36,162 nt of DNA from Candidatus Stahliibacteriota bacterium (GCA_030602565.1 JAUVZL010000027.1:1-36162); one strand, 5' to 3'. Counted from the stretch's first letter, positions 24,994 to 33,246 are shown. The notes: a model not told the origin generated them from the letters alone. Made by a program: numbers and translations.

Positions 24994-26235
24994 TCAACCT
25001 GCGTAGCGTTTAAAACATAGCGTCGCATTATGTCCGCCAAAGCCAAGCGAATTCGAGAGCGCGTATTTAATGTCAAGCTTTCTCGATTCATCAGCTACAA
25101 TATCCAACCCATCCGCTTCATCAATTGGATCCTCCAGGTTGATAGTCGGATGGGTAATGCCATCGCGGATTGAAAAGAATACGACAAATGCCTCAATAGC
25201 ACCAGCCGCGCCAAGGGTGTGACCGATCATTGACTTAGTTGCATTGATAACCAAATCCTTAGCGTGCGTGCCAAAGAGGTCCTTTATCGCGACCACCTCA
25301 AATCTATCGTTCAATTCAGTAGATGTGCCGTGCGTATTCAGGTAATCGATATCTTCTTTTGCGCAACCGGCTTCATTTATTGCCATTTCCATGGAGCGAC
25401 GCGCGCCTTCACCCTTTGGTGCTGGTGCGGTTATGTGGTATCCATCGCCAGTAGCTCCAAAACCCACTATTTCACCATAGATCTTGGCGCCTCTTTTCTT
25501 GGCGAACTCTAGCTCTTCAAGGATCAAAGTTGCCGCTCCTTCTGCCATGATAAAACCATCACGTGCTTTATCAAAAGGTCTTGATGCCTTTTGCGGCGCA
25601 TCGTTACGCCGAGACAGTGCCCGCATATTGCAGAATCCGGCAAGCGCAAAAGGAGTAACTGGTGCCTCAGCACCACCAGTTACCATTACTTCAGCGTCGC
25701 CAGATTTTATTGCCCGAAAAGCAGCACCAATAGCATGCGCACCAGAGGCACATGCTGACACCGTGCTGTAGTTTGGACCTCGTAAACCATAGAGAATTGC
25801 TACATATCCAGCGGCCATATCAGGAATCATCATCGGGATTAAAAAGGGCGAAACCCTTGCTGGCCCCCGCTCCATGAACTTGGTGTACTCTCGTTCCCAG
25901 GTGGCTAAACCGCCGATCCCGGAGCCGATAATCACGCCGACGCGGCTCCTATCATACTGCGTAAAATCAATTTTGGCATCTTGGACCGCTTCAACCGTCG
26001 CCCAGAGAGATAATTGAACAAAACGATCCAGTCGTTTTAAAGACTTAGGCTCAATACGTGTCTCGGGTCGAAAATCCGGTATTTCACCGGCTATTTTAAC
26101 AGTATACCTTGATGTATCAAAACTTTTTATCAAATCAACGCCACTTTTCCCAGCAAGAAGATTATCCCAGGTCTCTTTGGTGTCATAGCCTAACGGCGTG
26201 ATAGCACCAAGTCCGGTAATAACAACGCGTTTCAT
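24994..26235 (-). CDS. fabF: Beta-ketoacyl-ACP synthase II (FabF)
   Basis: 413 residues. Condenses malonyl-ACP with acyl-ACP in fatty-acid elongation. Thiolase fold with the Cys-His-His triad: C162 in VSACASGAHA, H302 in NTHGTSTELND, H339 in KSMIGHTLGAAG. GFGGHNATLCF near the C-terminus closes the active site. Its ATG shares one base with the acpP stop (TAATG), so translation is coupled. Confidence 0.97.
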   Translation of the reverse strand: MKRVVITGLGAITPLGYDTKETWDNLLAGKSGVDLIKSFDTSRYTVKIAGEIPDFRPETRIEPKSLKRLDRFVQLSLWATVEAVQDAKIDFTQYDRSRVGVIIGSGIGGLATWEREYTKFMERGPARVSPFLIPMMIPDMAAGYVAILYGLRGPNYSTVSACASGAHAIGAAFRAIKSGDAEVMVTGGAEAPVTPFALAGFCNMRALSRRNDAPQKASRPFDKARDGFIMAEGAATLILEELEFAKKRGAKIYGEIVGFGATGDGYHITAPAPKGEGARRSMEMAINEAGCAKEDIDYLNTHGTSTELNDRFEVVAIKDLFGTHAKDLVINATKSMIGHTLGAAGAIEAFVVFFSIRDGITHPTINLEDPIDEADGLDIVADESRKLDIKYALSNSLGFGGHNATLCFKRYAG

Positions 26236-26471
26236 TATGTCTTGACTTTTTCTTCGAGATAAGAGACTGCTTTACCAACCGTATCCAGTTTCTGTGCTTC
26301 CTCTTCAGATATCTGAAGATCGAATTTTTCTTCAAATGCCATGATCAGCTCAACTGTATCAAGTGAATCAGCACCAAGATCCTCGATAAACTTAGCCTCT
26401 ATAGTTACCTTTTCCGGTGGAACGTGAAGTTGCTCCACAATTATGTTTCGAACATCATCGAATAATGCCAT
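26235..26471 (-). CDS. acpP: Acyl carrier protein
   Basis: 78 residues, acidic. Carries the growing acyl chain on a 4'-phosphopantetheine attached to Ser36 in [19 protein letters not shown] lies 5 nt before the ATG, the strongest RBS in this operon, as expected for an abundant protein. Between fabG and fabF, a widely conserved order. Confidence 0.98.
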   Translation of the reverse strand: MALFDDVRNIIVEQLHVPPEKVTIEAKFIEDLGADSLDTVELIMAFEEKFDLQISEEEAQKLDTVGKAVSYLEEKVKT

Positions 26472-26513
26472 TTATTCCTCCTTTTCAAAAGCCAGATACA
26501 TTTTGATTCCATA

Positions 26514-27248
26514 CTAACACATAACCATCCCGCCATCTAAACAAAAAACTTGTCCGGTGATGTATGAAGATTGGTCTGACGACAAAAACAAAGCAAGATT
26601 GGCGACATCATCAGTTTCTCCAAAATGACCCATGGGGATCATTTTAAGGTACGCTTGTTTGATTTCCTCAGGTATGATATCGGTCATCTTTGTGTTAATA
26701 AAACCTGGGGCGATTGCATTAACCGTAATATTCCGTGCGGCGAGTTCTTTGGCTGCAGATTTCGTAAGTCCAATAATCCCTGCTTTACTTGCCGCGTAAT
26801 TAGCTTGTCCTGGATTACCGATTAAACCAATAACTGAAGCGATATTGACGATCTTGCCATAGCGTTGTTTAATCATGTACCGAATCGCTGCCTTGGTCAC
26901 AAGAAATGTACCGGTTAGGTTGATATTGATCACACGTTCCCAATCTTCTTTAGTCATTCTCAGTATCAGCTTATCATTGGTAATCCCTGCATTGTTGATG
27001 AGAATATCGATTTTCAAGAACTGTTTTTGAATATCCTCAACTGTCTTTCTTACTTGTTCTTCGTCACTTATGTCCAACTTGAAAAAATGGACTTTACCGC
27101 CAATCTCCAAAGCTGTCTTGGCACCGGTCTGTGCATCAATATCACAGATGGCAACAACTCCGCCTTCCTGGACAAATCGTTTAGCAATCCCAGCGCCAAT
27201 ACCACTCGCTCCACCTGTAATCAAAGCAACCTTTGACTCCAAAACCAT
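26514..27248 (-). CDS. fabG: 3-oxoacyl-ACP reductase FabG
   Basis: 244 residues. Short-chain dehydrogenase reducing 3-oxoacyl-ACP with NADPH. TGGASGIGAG (11-20) binds the cofactor, NNAG at 85-88, catalytic S138, Y151 and K155 (YAASK), and the C-terminal TGQVFCLDGGMV typical of FabG. First gene of fabG-acpP-fabF-coaE-zinc-ribbon. The ATG lies 5 nt after the -10 box, so the message starts at or next to the start codon without an RBS. Confidence 0.96.
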   Translation of the reverse strand: MVLESKVALITGGASGIGAGIAKRFVQEGGVVAICDIDAQTGAKTALEIGGKVHFFKLDISDEEQVRKTVEDIQKQFLKIDILINNAGITNDKLILRMTKEDWERVININLTGTFLVTKAAIRYMIKQRYGKIVNIASVIGLIGNPGQANYAASKAGIIGLTKSAAKELAARNITVNAIAPGFINTKMTDIIPEEIKQAYLKMIPMGHFGETDDVANLALFLSSDQSSYITGQVFCLDGGMVMC

Positions 27249-27253
27249 TGTAA

Positions 27254-27281
27254 ATTGTATTCAGATTTGCGTTATTGTCAA
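27254..27281 (-). promoter_or_regulatory. fab operon promoter, leaderless
   Basis: TTGACA (27276-27281), 16-bp spacer, TACAAT (27254-27259), then TTACA and the fabG ATG. Same geometry as the mutase, DUF1648 and glycosyltransferase promoters. Confidence 0.82.
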
Positions 27282-27307
27282 GGCTAATAGCAGAAATCGT
27301 TGTTTGC

Positions 27308-27528
27308 TAGTGCTCTGTGACATTAATTTCTGCTGGGTGTCATTCCCGCCCCTGCTTTCGCAGGGGTAAACTTGTCCCCGTGAAAACGGGGAGCGGGAAT
27401 CCAGAAGATTTCTTCCTGTGGATTGCGTCCTCCGGCTTGACCGGAGGATCAAGCTTGTCCTCTGACTTAATCAGGGGATCGGGCAATGACAACATGGTGT
27501 TTTTAAGAATTTATGTCACAGAGTACTA
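27308..27528. mobile_element. MITE-like palindromic element, copy 1
   Basis: 221 bp bounded by imperfect terminal inverted repeats: TAGTGCTCTGTGACATTAA at the left and the complement of TAGTACTCTGTGACATAAA at the right. Inside, outer arms ATTCCCGC (27342-27349) and GCGGGAAT (27393-27400) enclose two tetraloop hairpins (CCCCTGC-TTTC-GCAGGGG and CCCCGT-GAAA-ACGGGG). Bases 27338-27406 are identical, in reverse orientation, to 33851-33919. A further ~45 bp absent from copy 2 includes the hairpin CCTCCGG-CTTGA-CCGGAGG. No coding capacity. It ends 2 bp from the isocitrate dehydrogenase stop and may also act as terminator. Confidence 0.8.
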
Positions 27529-27530
27529 AA

Positions 27531-28736
27531 CTATTTCTCGAGCGCCTTTTTCTGATACCCCTGCCATTTTTTCTCAAGATCCTTATCCGCCATCGTCTCC
27601 ATAATGTAATCGCAGAACTCTCTGCTGGTCGCACCAGTTGAACGACCAGTCATTACCAGTTTTTTTTCAAGCTGACCGCAGATGTCCAATGCCATTTCAA
27701 GCTGCTTACCTAATTCTGGATACCCGATATGATTGAGCAACATTGCACCGCCCTTTATCACACTACTTGGATCAGCATACTTTGCGCGACCTTCTTTTAC
27801 CATACGTGGTGCACTTCCGTGTATCGCTTCAAACATGGCATATTGTTTACCAATGTTTGCACTACCGGCGGTGCCAACCCCGCCTTGAAACTCAGCCGCC
27901 TCATCGGTTAGGATATCGCCATACAGGTTTGGCAGAACCAGTACTTTGAACTGGGTCCGTCGTTTCGGATCAACGAGTTTGGCAGTCATAATATCAATAA
28001 ACCAGTCATCAGCATTTATATCCGGGTATTCCTTGGCAATTTCATAAAAAGTTTTTAAGAATAGTCCGTCTGAGGTTTTAATAACATTTGCCTTGGTCAC
28101 TGCAGTAATCCTATCGCGCTTGTTCTTTTTAGCATATTCAAAGGCAAGTCTGATAATCCGCTCACTACCTGGTTTGGTAGTAACTTTGAAATCCATGGTC
28201 AGGTCATCGCCTATTTCAACACCAAACGGACCAAGTGCATAGGCACCTTCAGTATTCTCTCGGAAAAACATCCAATCAATACCCTGGTCCGGAACACGTA
28301 CTGGTCTGACATTAGCAAAGAGGTCGAGCTCCTTGCGGATCGCAACATTTGCACTCTCGATATTTGGCCAGGGATCACCTTTTTTCGGCGTTGTCGTCGG
28401 CCCTTTCAGGGTTACGTGACACTTCTTTACTTGTTCCAAGACGTCATCGGGCACTGGCTTCATAACTTCAGAACGCTTTTCAATTGTGAGTCCTTCGATA
28501 ACGCGGAATTCTATTTTACCTGCATCCACTTCATCTTTAAGAAGATATTCAAGCACCCGTTGCGCTTCGGCAGTGATATGGGGGCCAATACCATCGCCAC
28601 CGATCGTGCCGATGATGATTGGTTTCAACTTGGCATAGTCAACCCAGTCTTTTTCTGCTTTGATAAGCTCAATTCTTTTTAACTGGTCCTCAATCAATTT
28701 TCCAAAATGCTCTTTTGCTTTCTCAACAGGGTTCAT
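27531..28736 (-). CDS. icd: Isocitrate dehydrogenase, beta-decarboxylating family
   Basis: 401 residues. Oxidises isocitrate to 2-oxoglutarate and CO2. GGDGIGPHI near 47 is the family N-terminal motif. S128-A-N130-V-A-I-R134 matches the Ser-x-Asn-x-x-x-Arg isocitrate site (Ser113, Asn115, Arg119 in E. coli), which argues against isopropylmalate dehydrogenase. NTEGAY near 161, catalytic Lys in TKANVIK near 215, metal-binding GDILTDEAAE near 273. The cofactor loop reads HGSAPRM (306-312), neither the Lys-Tyr of NADP enzymes nor the Asp-Ile of NAD enzymes, so the cofactor is open. RBS AAGGAGG precedes the ATG. Last gene of the TCA operon. Confidence 0.9.
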   Translation of the reverse strand: MNPVEKAKEHFGKLIEDQLKRIELIKAEKDWVDYAKLKPIIIGTIGGDGIGPHITAEAQRVLEYLLKDEVDAGKIEFRVIEGLTIEKRSEVMKPVPDDVLEQVKKCHVTLKGPTTTPKKGDPWPNIESANVAIRKELDLFANVRPVRVPDQGIDWMFFRENTEGAYALGPFGVEIGDDLTMDFKVTTKPGSERIIRLAFEYAKKNKRDRITAVTKANVIKTSDGLFLKTFYEIAKEYPDINADDWFIDIMTAKLVDPKRRTQFKVLVLPNLYGDILTDEAAEFQGGVGTAGSANIGKQYAMFEAIHGSAPRMVKEGRAKYADPSSVIKGGAMLLNHIGYPELGKQLEMALDICGQLEKKLVMTGRSTGATSREFCDYIMETMADKDLEKKWQGYQKKALEK

Positions 28737-28844
28737 CTAATAACCTCCTTTTTTTTACACTAATATGCACTAATTTTCCACGAATTAACACGAATATTTT
28801 TCTACACTAATAACCAACCAAAGGCGAAAACAAATGTACACCAA

Positions 28845-29252
28845 TTAAAGAACAACACGGCGACATTCTAATGGTGAATGTCTGAAATTAGCAATTATTG
28901 CGAGTTTCAGGTTAGTGCTTTCCAAATATCGTAAAACCTGTCTTATCATATCGTTAGTAATAGCAGCAACTGTTTTAATCTCCACAATAATTTTTTTTTC
29001 TACAATGAAATCGACATAAAAGTTACCCAATTTCCTACCTTCAAATTCAACAGACACTTTTTTCTCACGTCTAAATGTAAAATCAGCTGATTTTAATTTT
29101 GTCTCTATTGCACGTTGATAATGTTTCTCCTGGTATTTGGTACCAAGCTTATTATGAACCTCAAAGAGTATACCCATTATTCTGTAACTCAGCTCAGGGT
29201 GAATTAAATTGATATTCTTTCTCTTCGTGTGAATTCGCGATTTGTTCACCAT
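28845..29252 (-). CDS. GxxExxY-family protein, PD-(D/E)XK nuclease-like
   Basis: 135 residues. LGTKYQEKHYQRAI around 36-49 is a variant of the GxxExxY motif, and the strand pair GNFYVDFIVEKKIIVEIKTV around 76-95 has the D...ExK arrangement of PD-(D/E)XK nucleases. The biochemical role of this family is not established. It sits between leuD and icd and breaks an otherwise metabolic operon. Short repeats on both sides (ATTCGTGTTTATTCGTG at 29253-29270, CACGAATTAACACGAA near 28780) suggest insertion. No RBS is visible before the ATG at 29252; the true start may be inside, near the HPELSYRI segment. Confidence 0.82.
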   Translation of the reverse strand: MVNKSRIHTKRKNINLIHPELSYRIMGILFEVHNKLGTKYQEKHYQRAIETKLKSADFTFRREKKVSVEFEGRKLGNFYVDFIVEKKIIVEIKTVAAITNDMIRQVLRYLESTNLKLAIIANFRHSPLECRRVVL

Positions 29253-29286
29253 TCGTGTTTATTCGTGATTCGCCATCATTCGTGTC

Positions 29287-29787
29287 TTAATCTAACTTAA
29301 AATCCCCGTGTTTCTGAATATGCGCGACTAAGCCGCCATCATTAAGTATATTGAGCATAGCTTTGGGAAGAGATTGTGCTCCAAGATCAATATCCTTGGT
29401 CTTGTTTCTGATAATACCCGTAGAAAGATTCACTTCCAGTTCGTCGCCTTGGTCTATCTTGTCAGTATCACACTCCACCAGGGGAAGTCCAACATTTATT
29501 GCATTGCGGTAGAATATGCGCGCAAATGATTTCGCCAATACCGCAGAAACACCGGCCAGCTTGATTATCGTAGGCGCGTGTTCGCGTGAGCTGCCAAGCC
29601 CGAAATTATTGCCGGCTACGACAAAATCGTCTTTTGACATACTTGATGCAAACTGCGGATCAGCATCTTCAAGAACATGTTTTGCTAATTCGGGGAGATT
29701 TGAGCGAAGATGGAAGTATCTTCCCGGACAGATCAAATCAGTAGAAATAGAATCTCCAAACTTCCATGCTTTGCCTTTTAAAACCAT
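29287..29787 (-). CDS. leuD: Aconitase/isopropylmalate isomerase family, small subunit (LeuD type)
   Basis: 166 residues, archaeal/short LeuD type. FGDSISTDLICPGRYFHLRS near 12-31, then NNFGLGSSREHAP near 59-71, the swivelling-domain signature with substrate-contacting Ser-Arg. The specificity loop after CPGRY contains HLRS with an arginine, as in small subunits that accept an extra carboxylate, rather than the hydrophobic residues typical of isopropylmalate enzymes; this is suggestive only. Encoded separately from the large subunit by the citrate synthase gene. GAGGAGG lies before the ATG. Confidence 0.88.
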   Translation of the reverse strand: MVLKGKAWKFGDSISTDLICPGRYFHLRSNLPELAKHVLEDADPQFASSMSKDDFVVAGNNFGLGSSREHAPTIIKLAGVSAVLAKSFARIFYRNAINVGLPLVECDTDKIDQGDELEVNLSTGIIRNKTKDIDLGAQSLPKAMLNILNDGGLVAHIQKHGDFKLD

Positions 29788-29846
29788 GATATCCTCCTCA
29801 TCAGAACACAGATTCCACAGAAATAACCACGGATTTCACGGATAAT

Positions 29847-31124
29847 CTAACCCTTTACCGCCTGTTTCATCCATTCGGTTGTTACTGACTTGGGTCGCTC
29901 AATTGCTTCACCCAATGCGCGGCTGACAATGAGCTGAGCACACATACCCAGCGCTCGCGAAACACCAAAAAGTACGGTATAGTATTCGAACTCGGTCAAG
30001 CCGAAGTGGTAGAGCAAACAACCTGAAGCAGCATCAACATTGGGCCATGGATCCTTTGCCTTACCATGTTTTTTCAAGACATCAGGTATAACTTTAAACA
30101 CCTTGGCAACAATCTGGAATAGATCGTCATCAGCACAAACCCTGGCACCGAAATCGTGGAACGCAGCATACCGTGGGTCAGTCACTCTCAAAACAGCATG
30201 ACCATAACCCGGAATGACCTGACCTGACTTGAGTGTATCCCAGGCAAACTCACGCAATTGATCCTCAGTCGGTACGCCGCCAAACTTATCCTTGACCATC
30301 ATGACCCAACGCAAGCACATCTGATTAGCCAATCCGTGGAGTGGACCAGCCAGCCCGTTCAGACCTGCGGAAACTGCATAGTATGGGTCAGATAGTGCTG
30401 AGCCAACGCAATGACACGTGTGGGCACTAACATTGCCGCCTTCGTGGTCAGTGTGCAAAACCAGATAAAGTCGCATAAGATTACCAAATTCACCAGAAGG
30501 ATCATCAATGCCCAGCATACGCGCATAATCACCTGCCCAATCAAGTTTGGGGTCGGGTTCAATACGTGGACCTTTATTAAAACGCATACGATAGATACCT
30601 GCTGCAAGGGTAGGTAGTTTTGCAATTAGATTAAGGCAGTCTTCAAGCGTGGGATCCCAGAAATCGGTTTTTTTCAAACCTTCATCATATTTCTTTCTGA
30701 ACACTGAATCTTTTTCCATTGCCAGAATCCCGAGACTGAACATCACCATAGGGTGAGAATCTTTGGGCATTGCTTCAAGCGTGTTCCAGACATAGTCAGG
30801 TACCTTGGCGCGTGATTTCAGATCCTTTGTTAGATCATTGATTGCCGCATCATCTGGCAGCTCGCCCGTGACGAGAAGGAAGAATACAGCCTCGGGTAAT
30901 TGGTCCTTTAATTCACCGATTGGCGTACCCCGAATGATCAAACCCTTATCTGGTGGCACGACTGAGGTATCACAAACCAACGCCTTAACGCCACGCATAC
31001 CGCCATAGGCCTGAGCTACAGTTACTTCAGATATAACTGTCTTTGCATTCGCTTTTACAAAAGCCTTAATCTCATCCCGGAGTACCGGGATTTTTCTTGC
31101 TAATGTTTGTTTCAATGTAGCCAT
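29847..31124 (-). CDS. gltA: Citrate synthase, eukaryote (mitochondrial)-like type
   Basis: 425 residues. Condenses oxaloacetate with acetyl-CoA. Catalytic residues H263 (GLAGPLHGLANQ), H309 (IPGYGHAVLR) and D364 (NVDAASG) are all present. The long stretch HTDHEGGNVSAH followed by GSALSDPYYA, and the 425-residue length, match mitochondrial-type synthases more closely than the short Gram-positive type or the hexameric E. coli type. The N-terminus is soluble with no obvious targeting sequence. RBS GGAG 7 nt before ATG. Lies between the two aconitase-family subunits. Confidence 0.94.
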   Translation of the reverse strand: MATLKQTLARKIPVLRDEIKAFVKANAKTVISEVTVAQAYGGMRGVKALVCDTSVVPPDKGLIIRGTPIGELKDQLPEAVFFLLVTGELPDDAAINDLTKDLKSRAKVPDYVWNTLEAMPKDSHPMVMFSLGILAMEKDSVFRKKYDEGLKKTDFWDPTLEDCLNLIAKLPTLAAGIYRMRFNKGPRIEPDPKLDWAGDYARMLGIDDPSGEFGNLMRLYLVLHTDHEGGNVSAHTCHCVGSALSDPYYAVSAGLNGLAGPLHGLANQMCLRWVMMVKDKFGGVPTEDQLREFAWDTLKSGQVIPGYGHAVLRVTDPRYAAFHDFGARVCADDDLFQIVAKVFKVIPDVLKKHGKAKDPWPNVDAASGCLLYHFGLTEFEYYTVLFGVSRALGMCAQLIVSRALGEAIERPKSVTTEWMKQAVKG

Positions 31125-31186
31125 TACTTATCTCCTTCCAAAATTTGTTGTTCTAATAAATAAGACCATAAATAAATTTCCAAAAA

Positions 31187-32479
31187 CTATTTTTTCCTGG
31201 GCTTACTGTTTTTTTTCTTTTTCACCTTGGCACTGAAAAACTCTCTCGGATCGCTTATTCTGCCTTTTATTGCTGAATACGCCGCGGTTGCCGGTGATGC
31301 AAGATAAACAAACCCTTCAGGGTTACCCATTCTTCCTTTGAAGTTACGATTGGCGGTTGACAAACACACCTCACCATTACCCAAGACCCCTTGATGTACA
31401 CCGACACAGGGTCCGCATCCTGGTCCCATAATAATAGCGCCAGCTTTAACAAAGGTCGCCAATAAACCAAGCTTCATCGCCTCAAGATAAACATCACGTG
31501 ATGCCGGTACGACAATCAAACGAGTATCAGTAGCTCGCTTTTTTCCGCTTAGGATTTTCGCGGCGATCTTAAGATCCTCGATACGCCCATTTGTACAGGT
31601 GCCGATGAAAACCTGGCTGACACTCTTGCCCTTTGCACTACTAATCGGTCTGGTATTATCAACCGTATGCGGAAAAGCCACCTGCGGTTCTATTTTAGCA
31701 GCATCGATCTTTATTACCTTTTCATAATTTGCGTCCATATCCGGTGCTAATGGTCGCCAGTCTTTGAGCCGACCGCGCGCCTTCAGATACTCCCGGGTCA
31801 CTCGGTCCGAAGCAATTAGACCAACCTTTGCACCAGCTTCCACCGCCATGTTTGATAAAACAAAACGAGATTCCATAGACATTTTATCGATCGTTGAACC
31901 ACCGAATTCAAGCGCTTTATAGGTCGCTCCGTCAGCACCGATCATACCGATCAGATAGAGGATAAGATCTTTAGAAAAAACCCCGGGCTGGAACTTGCCG
32001 TTGACTTCAATCCTTATTGTTTCAGGAACCTTGAACCATGTCTTGGCAATTGCCATGCCGATCGCGACATCAGTTGATCCCATGCCAGTTGCAAAGGCAC
32101 CGAGTGCACCAGAAGTACAAGTGTGTGAATCACCACCAATAACCACATCACCTGGTTTGGCAAACGATTCAACAAGCCGCTGATGAATAACGCCATCGCC
32201 GACCTCAGAGAGGATCGCACCGGCTTGTTTACTGAATTCACGAAGCAGCATGTGATCGTTTGATAGTTCTCGACGGGGCGAAGGCGCTGCATGATCAAGG
32301 AAAAATATTGACTTTGGCGCCTTTACTTTAGTGATATTCATCTTTTGGAGTTGTCGAACCCCGAGTGGTCCAGTACCGTCCTGGAATGCAGCAACATTGA
32401 CTTTGGCGATAACAATATCATTGGCAGAACAATCCTTTCCGCTTTTCGCTGACAAAATCTTCTCTGCTAAGGTCCCCAT
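31187..32479 (-). CDS. leuC: Aconitase/isopropylmalate isomerase family, large subunit (LeuC type), probable aconitase
   Basis: 430 residues from ATG 32479 (MGTLAEKILSAKSG) with GGAGG upstream; an ATG at 32506 adds nine residues of no family resemblance. The [4Fe-4S] cysteines are C295 (GTCTNGR), C355 and C358 (GPGCGPC). GGDSHTCTSGALGAFATGMG around 115-134 and LDHAAPS near 61 complete the active site. By family this is isopropylmalate isomerase or homoaconitase, but no 2-isopropylmalate or homocitrate synthase gene is present; the operon partners are citrate synthase and isocitrate dehydrogenase, so I infer that it converts citrate to isocitrate together with the small subunit. The C-terminal ~15 residues are very Lys-rich. 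Confidence 0.9.
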   Translation of the reverse strand: MGTLAEKILSAKSGKDCSANDIVIAKVNVAAFQDGTGPLGVRQLQKMNITKVKAPKSIFFLDHAAPSPRRELSNDHMLLREFSKQAGAILSEVGDGVIHQRLVESFAKPGDVVIGGDSHTCTSGALGAFATGMGSTDVAIGMAIAKTWFKVPETIRIEVNGKFQPGVFSKDLILYLIGMIGADGATYKALEFGGSTIDKMSMESRFVLSNMAVEAGAKVGLIASDRVTREYLKARGRLKDWRPLAPDMDANYEKVIKIDAAKIEPQVAFPHTVDNTRPISSAKGKSVSQVFIGTCTNGRIEDLKIAAKILSGKKRATDTRLIVVPASRDVYLEAMKLGLLATFVKAGAIIMGPGCGPCVGVHQGVLGNGEVCLSTANRNFKGRMGNPEGFVYLASPATAAYSAIKGRISDPREFFSAKVKKKKNSKPRKK

Positions 32480-32552
32480 TTTGCCTCCAATTGTTAAGCT
32501 TTTCATATAAATTGATATAGAAATTCAAGAATTACGACTATTTGTGAATATT

Positions 32553-32580
32553 AGTATACACGATTCAGGCAAAAAGTCAA
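32553..32580 (-). promoter_or_regulatory. Promoter of the leuC-gltA-leuD-icd operon
   Basis: TTGACT (32575-32580), 16-bp spacer, TATACT (32553-32558). Predicted leader of about 65 nt to leuC, which has a normal RBS, so this one is not leaderless. Confidence 0.75.
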
Positions 32581-32629
32581 TATGTCGATTTTAATGTAAT
32601 TGTTCAAAACTTGGTGGAACATTGTAGTC

Positions 32630-32689
32630 GCACGATTCATCCCGCTTCGTATTATAATTCTATAAATAGAATTGCGGGATTCATCGTGC
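32630..32689. repeat. Imperfect nested hairpin
   Basis: Outer arms 32630-32645 and 32674-32689 (right arm GCGGGATTCATCGTGC) pair except for two central bases. An inner perfect palindrome AATTCTAT-aa-ATAGAATT spans 32656-32673. The word GCGGGATTCATC also occurs in the tandem repeat at 9226-9292, suggesting a shared repeat family. Located upstream of the leuC promoter in a non-coding region. Confidence 0.65.
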
Positions 32690-33246
32690 AGAAAGTCTCG
32701 ATATTCCACATAAATAGACGGCATAAATGGAGACATATGGGGTTAAATCTTCACAGGCTGACCGAGTCCAATTTATTGGATAAAGCCTGATAAATCACCT
32801 GTCTGCCTACAGGCAGGCCTGTCTGCCTCAGGTAGAGGCAACTACATCATATCGTGGATGATATGAGAACTATTTTATGTTCTCCTTATAATAACACCCT
32901 CTCCCTTTTTTAGGGAGAGGGATGGGCCTGTCCTGTTAGTACTGAGTGTAATCGAAGGGGGTGAGGGTTTCCTAAAAATGTGGAGTGCAACGAGTCCCCT
33001 CGTTGCATGCAATGTCAGGAGACATTGCACTCCCAAAATACGGGCGTAAACGCCTGCCTGTGCGTCGCACGCAGACAGGCCCTAATCCTTATTCTCGATC
33101 AGCCTGTTTACTCTTCACAAAAACCAAGTAAACATCACTCTGCTATAGCATATTTTTCCTTCACTGTTCTTTCATCTACTATCAAAAATGCCTGCCCTCG
33201 CCTGCCATGTGTAATTTGTTTCATATATTACATCGTGGTGCAATTT
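32690..33246. other. Non-coding, hairpin-rich region
   Basis: No convincing gene in about 560 bp. It is a patchwork of short palindromes: CTGCCT-ACAGGCAG types near 32798-32840, a CCCTCTCCC/GGGAGAGGG pair near 32890-32925, the double hairpin at 32982-33033, and GCCTGCCTGTGCG/CGCAGACAGGC near 33050-33081. The mix suggests accumulated repeat debris rather than a single element. Confidence 0.55.
32982..33033. repeat. Two-hairpin palindromic repeat with outer stem
   Basis: Outer arms GGAGTG and CACTCC enclose two perfect 7-bp hairpins, CAACGAG-TCCC-CTCGTTG and CAATGTC-AGGA-GACATTG, joined by CATG. The geometry (outer stem plus two tetraloop hairpins) is the same as in the MITE-like elements, but the sequence is unrelated. 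Confidence 0.75.

Noticed and set aside
27531-28736. Reading the dehydrogenase as 3-isopropylmalate dehydrogenase in a leucine operon
   Set aside because: It has the Ser-x-Asn-x-x-x-Arg isocitrate site and the operon contains citrate synthase, not isopropylmalate synthase.
32690-33246. Open frame on the + strand from 32980 into the hicB region
   Set aside because: It runs through the palindromic repeats and lies antisense to hicA/hicB; composition is repeat-driven with no domain.
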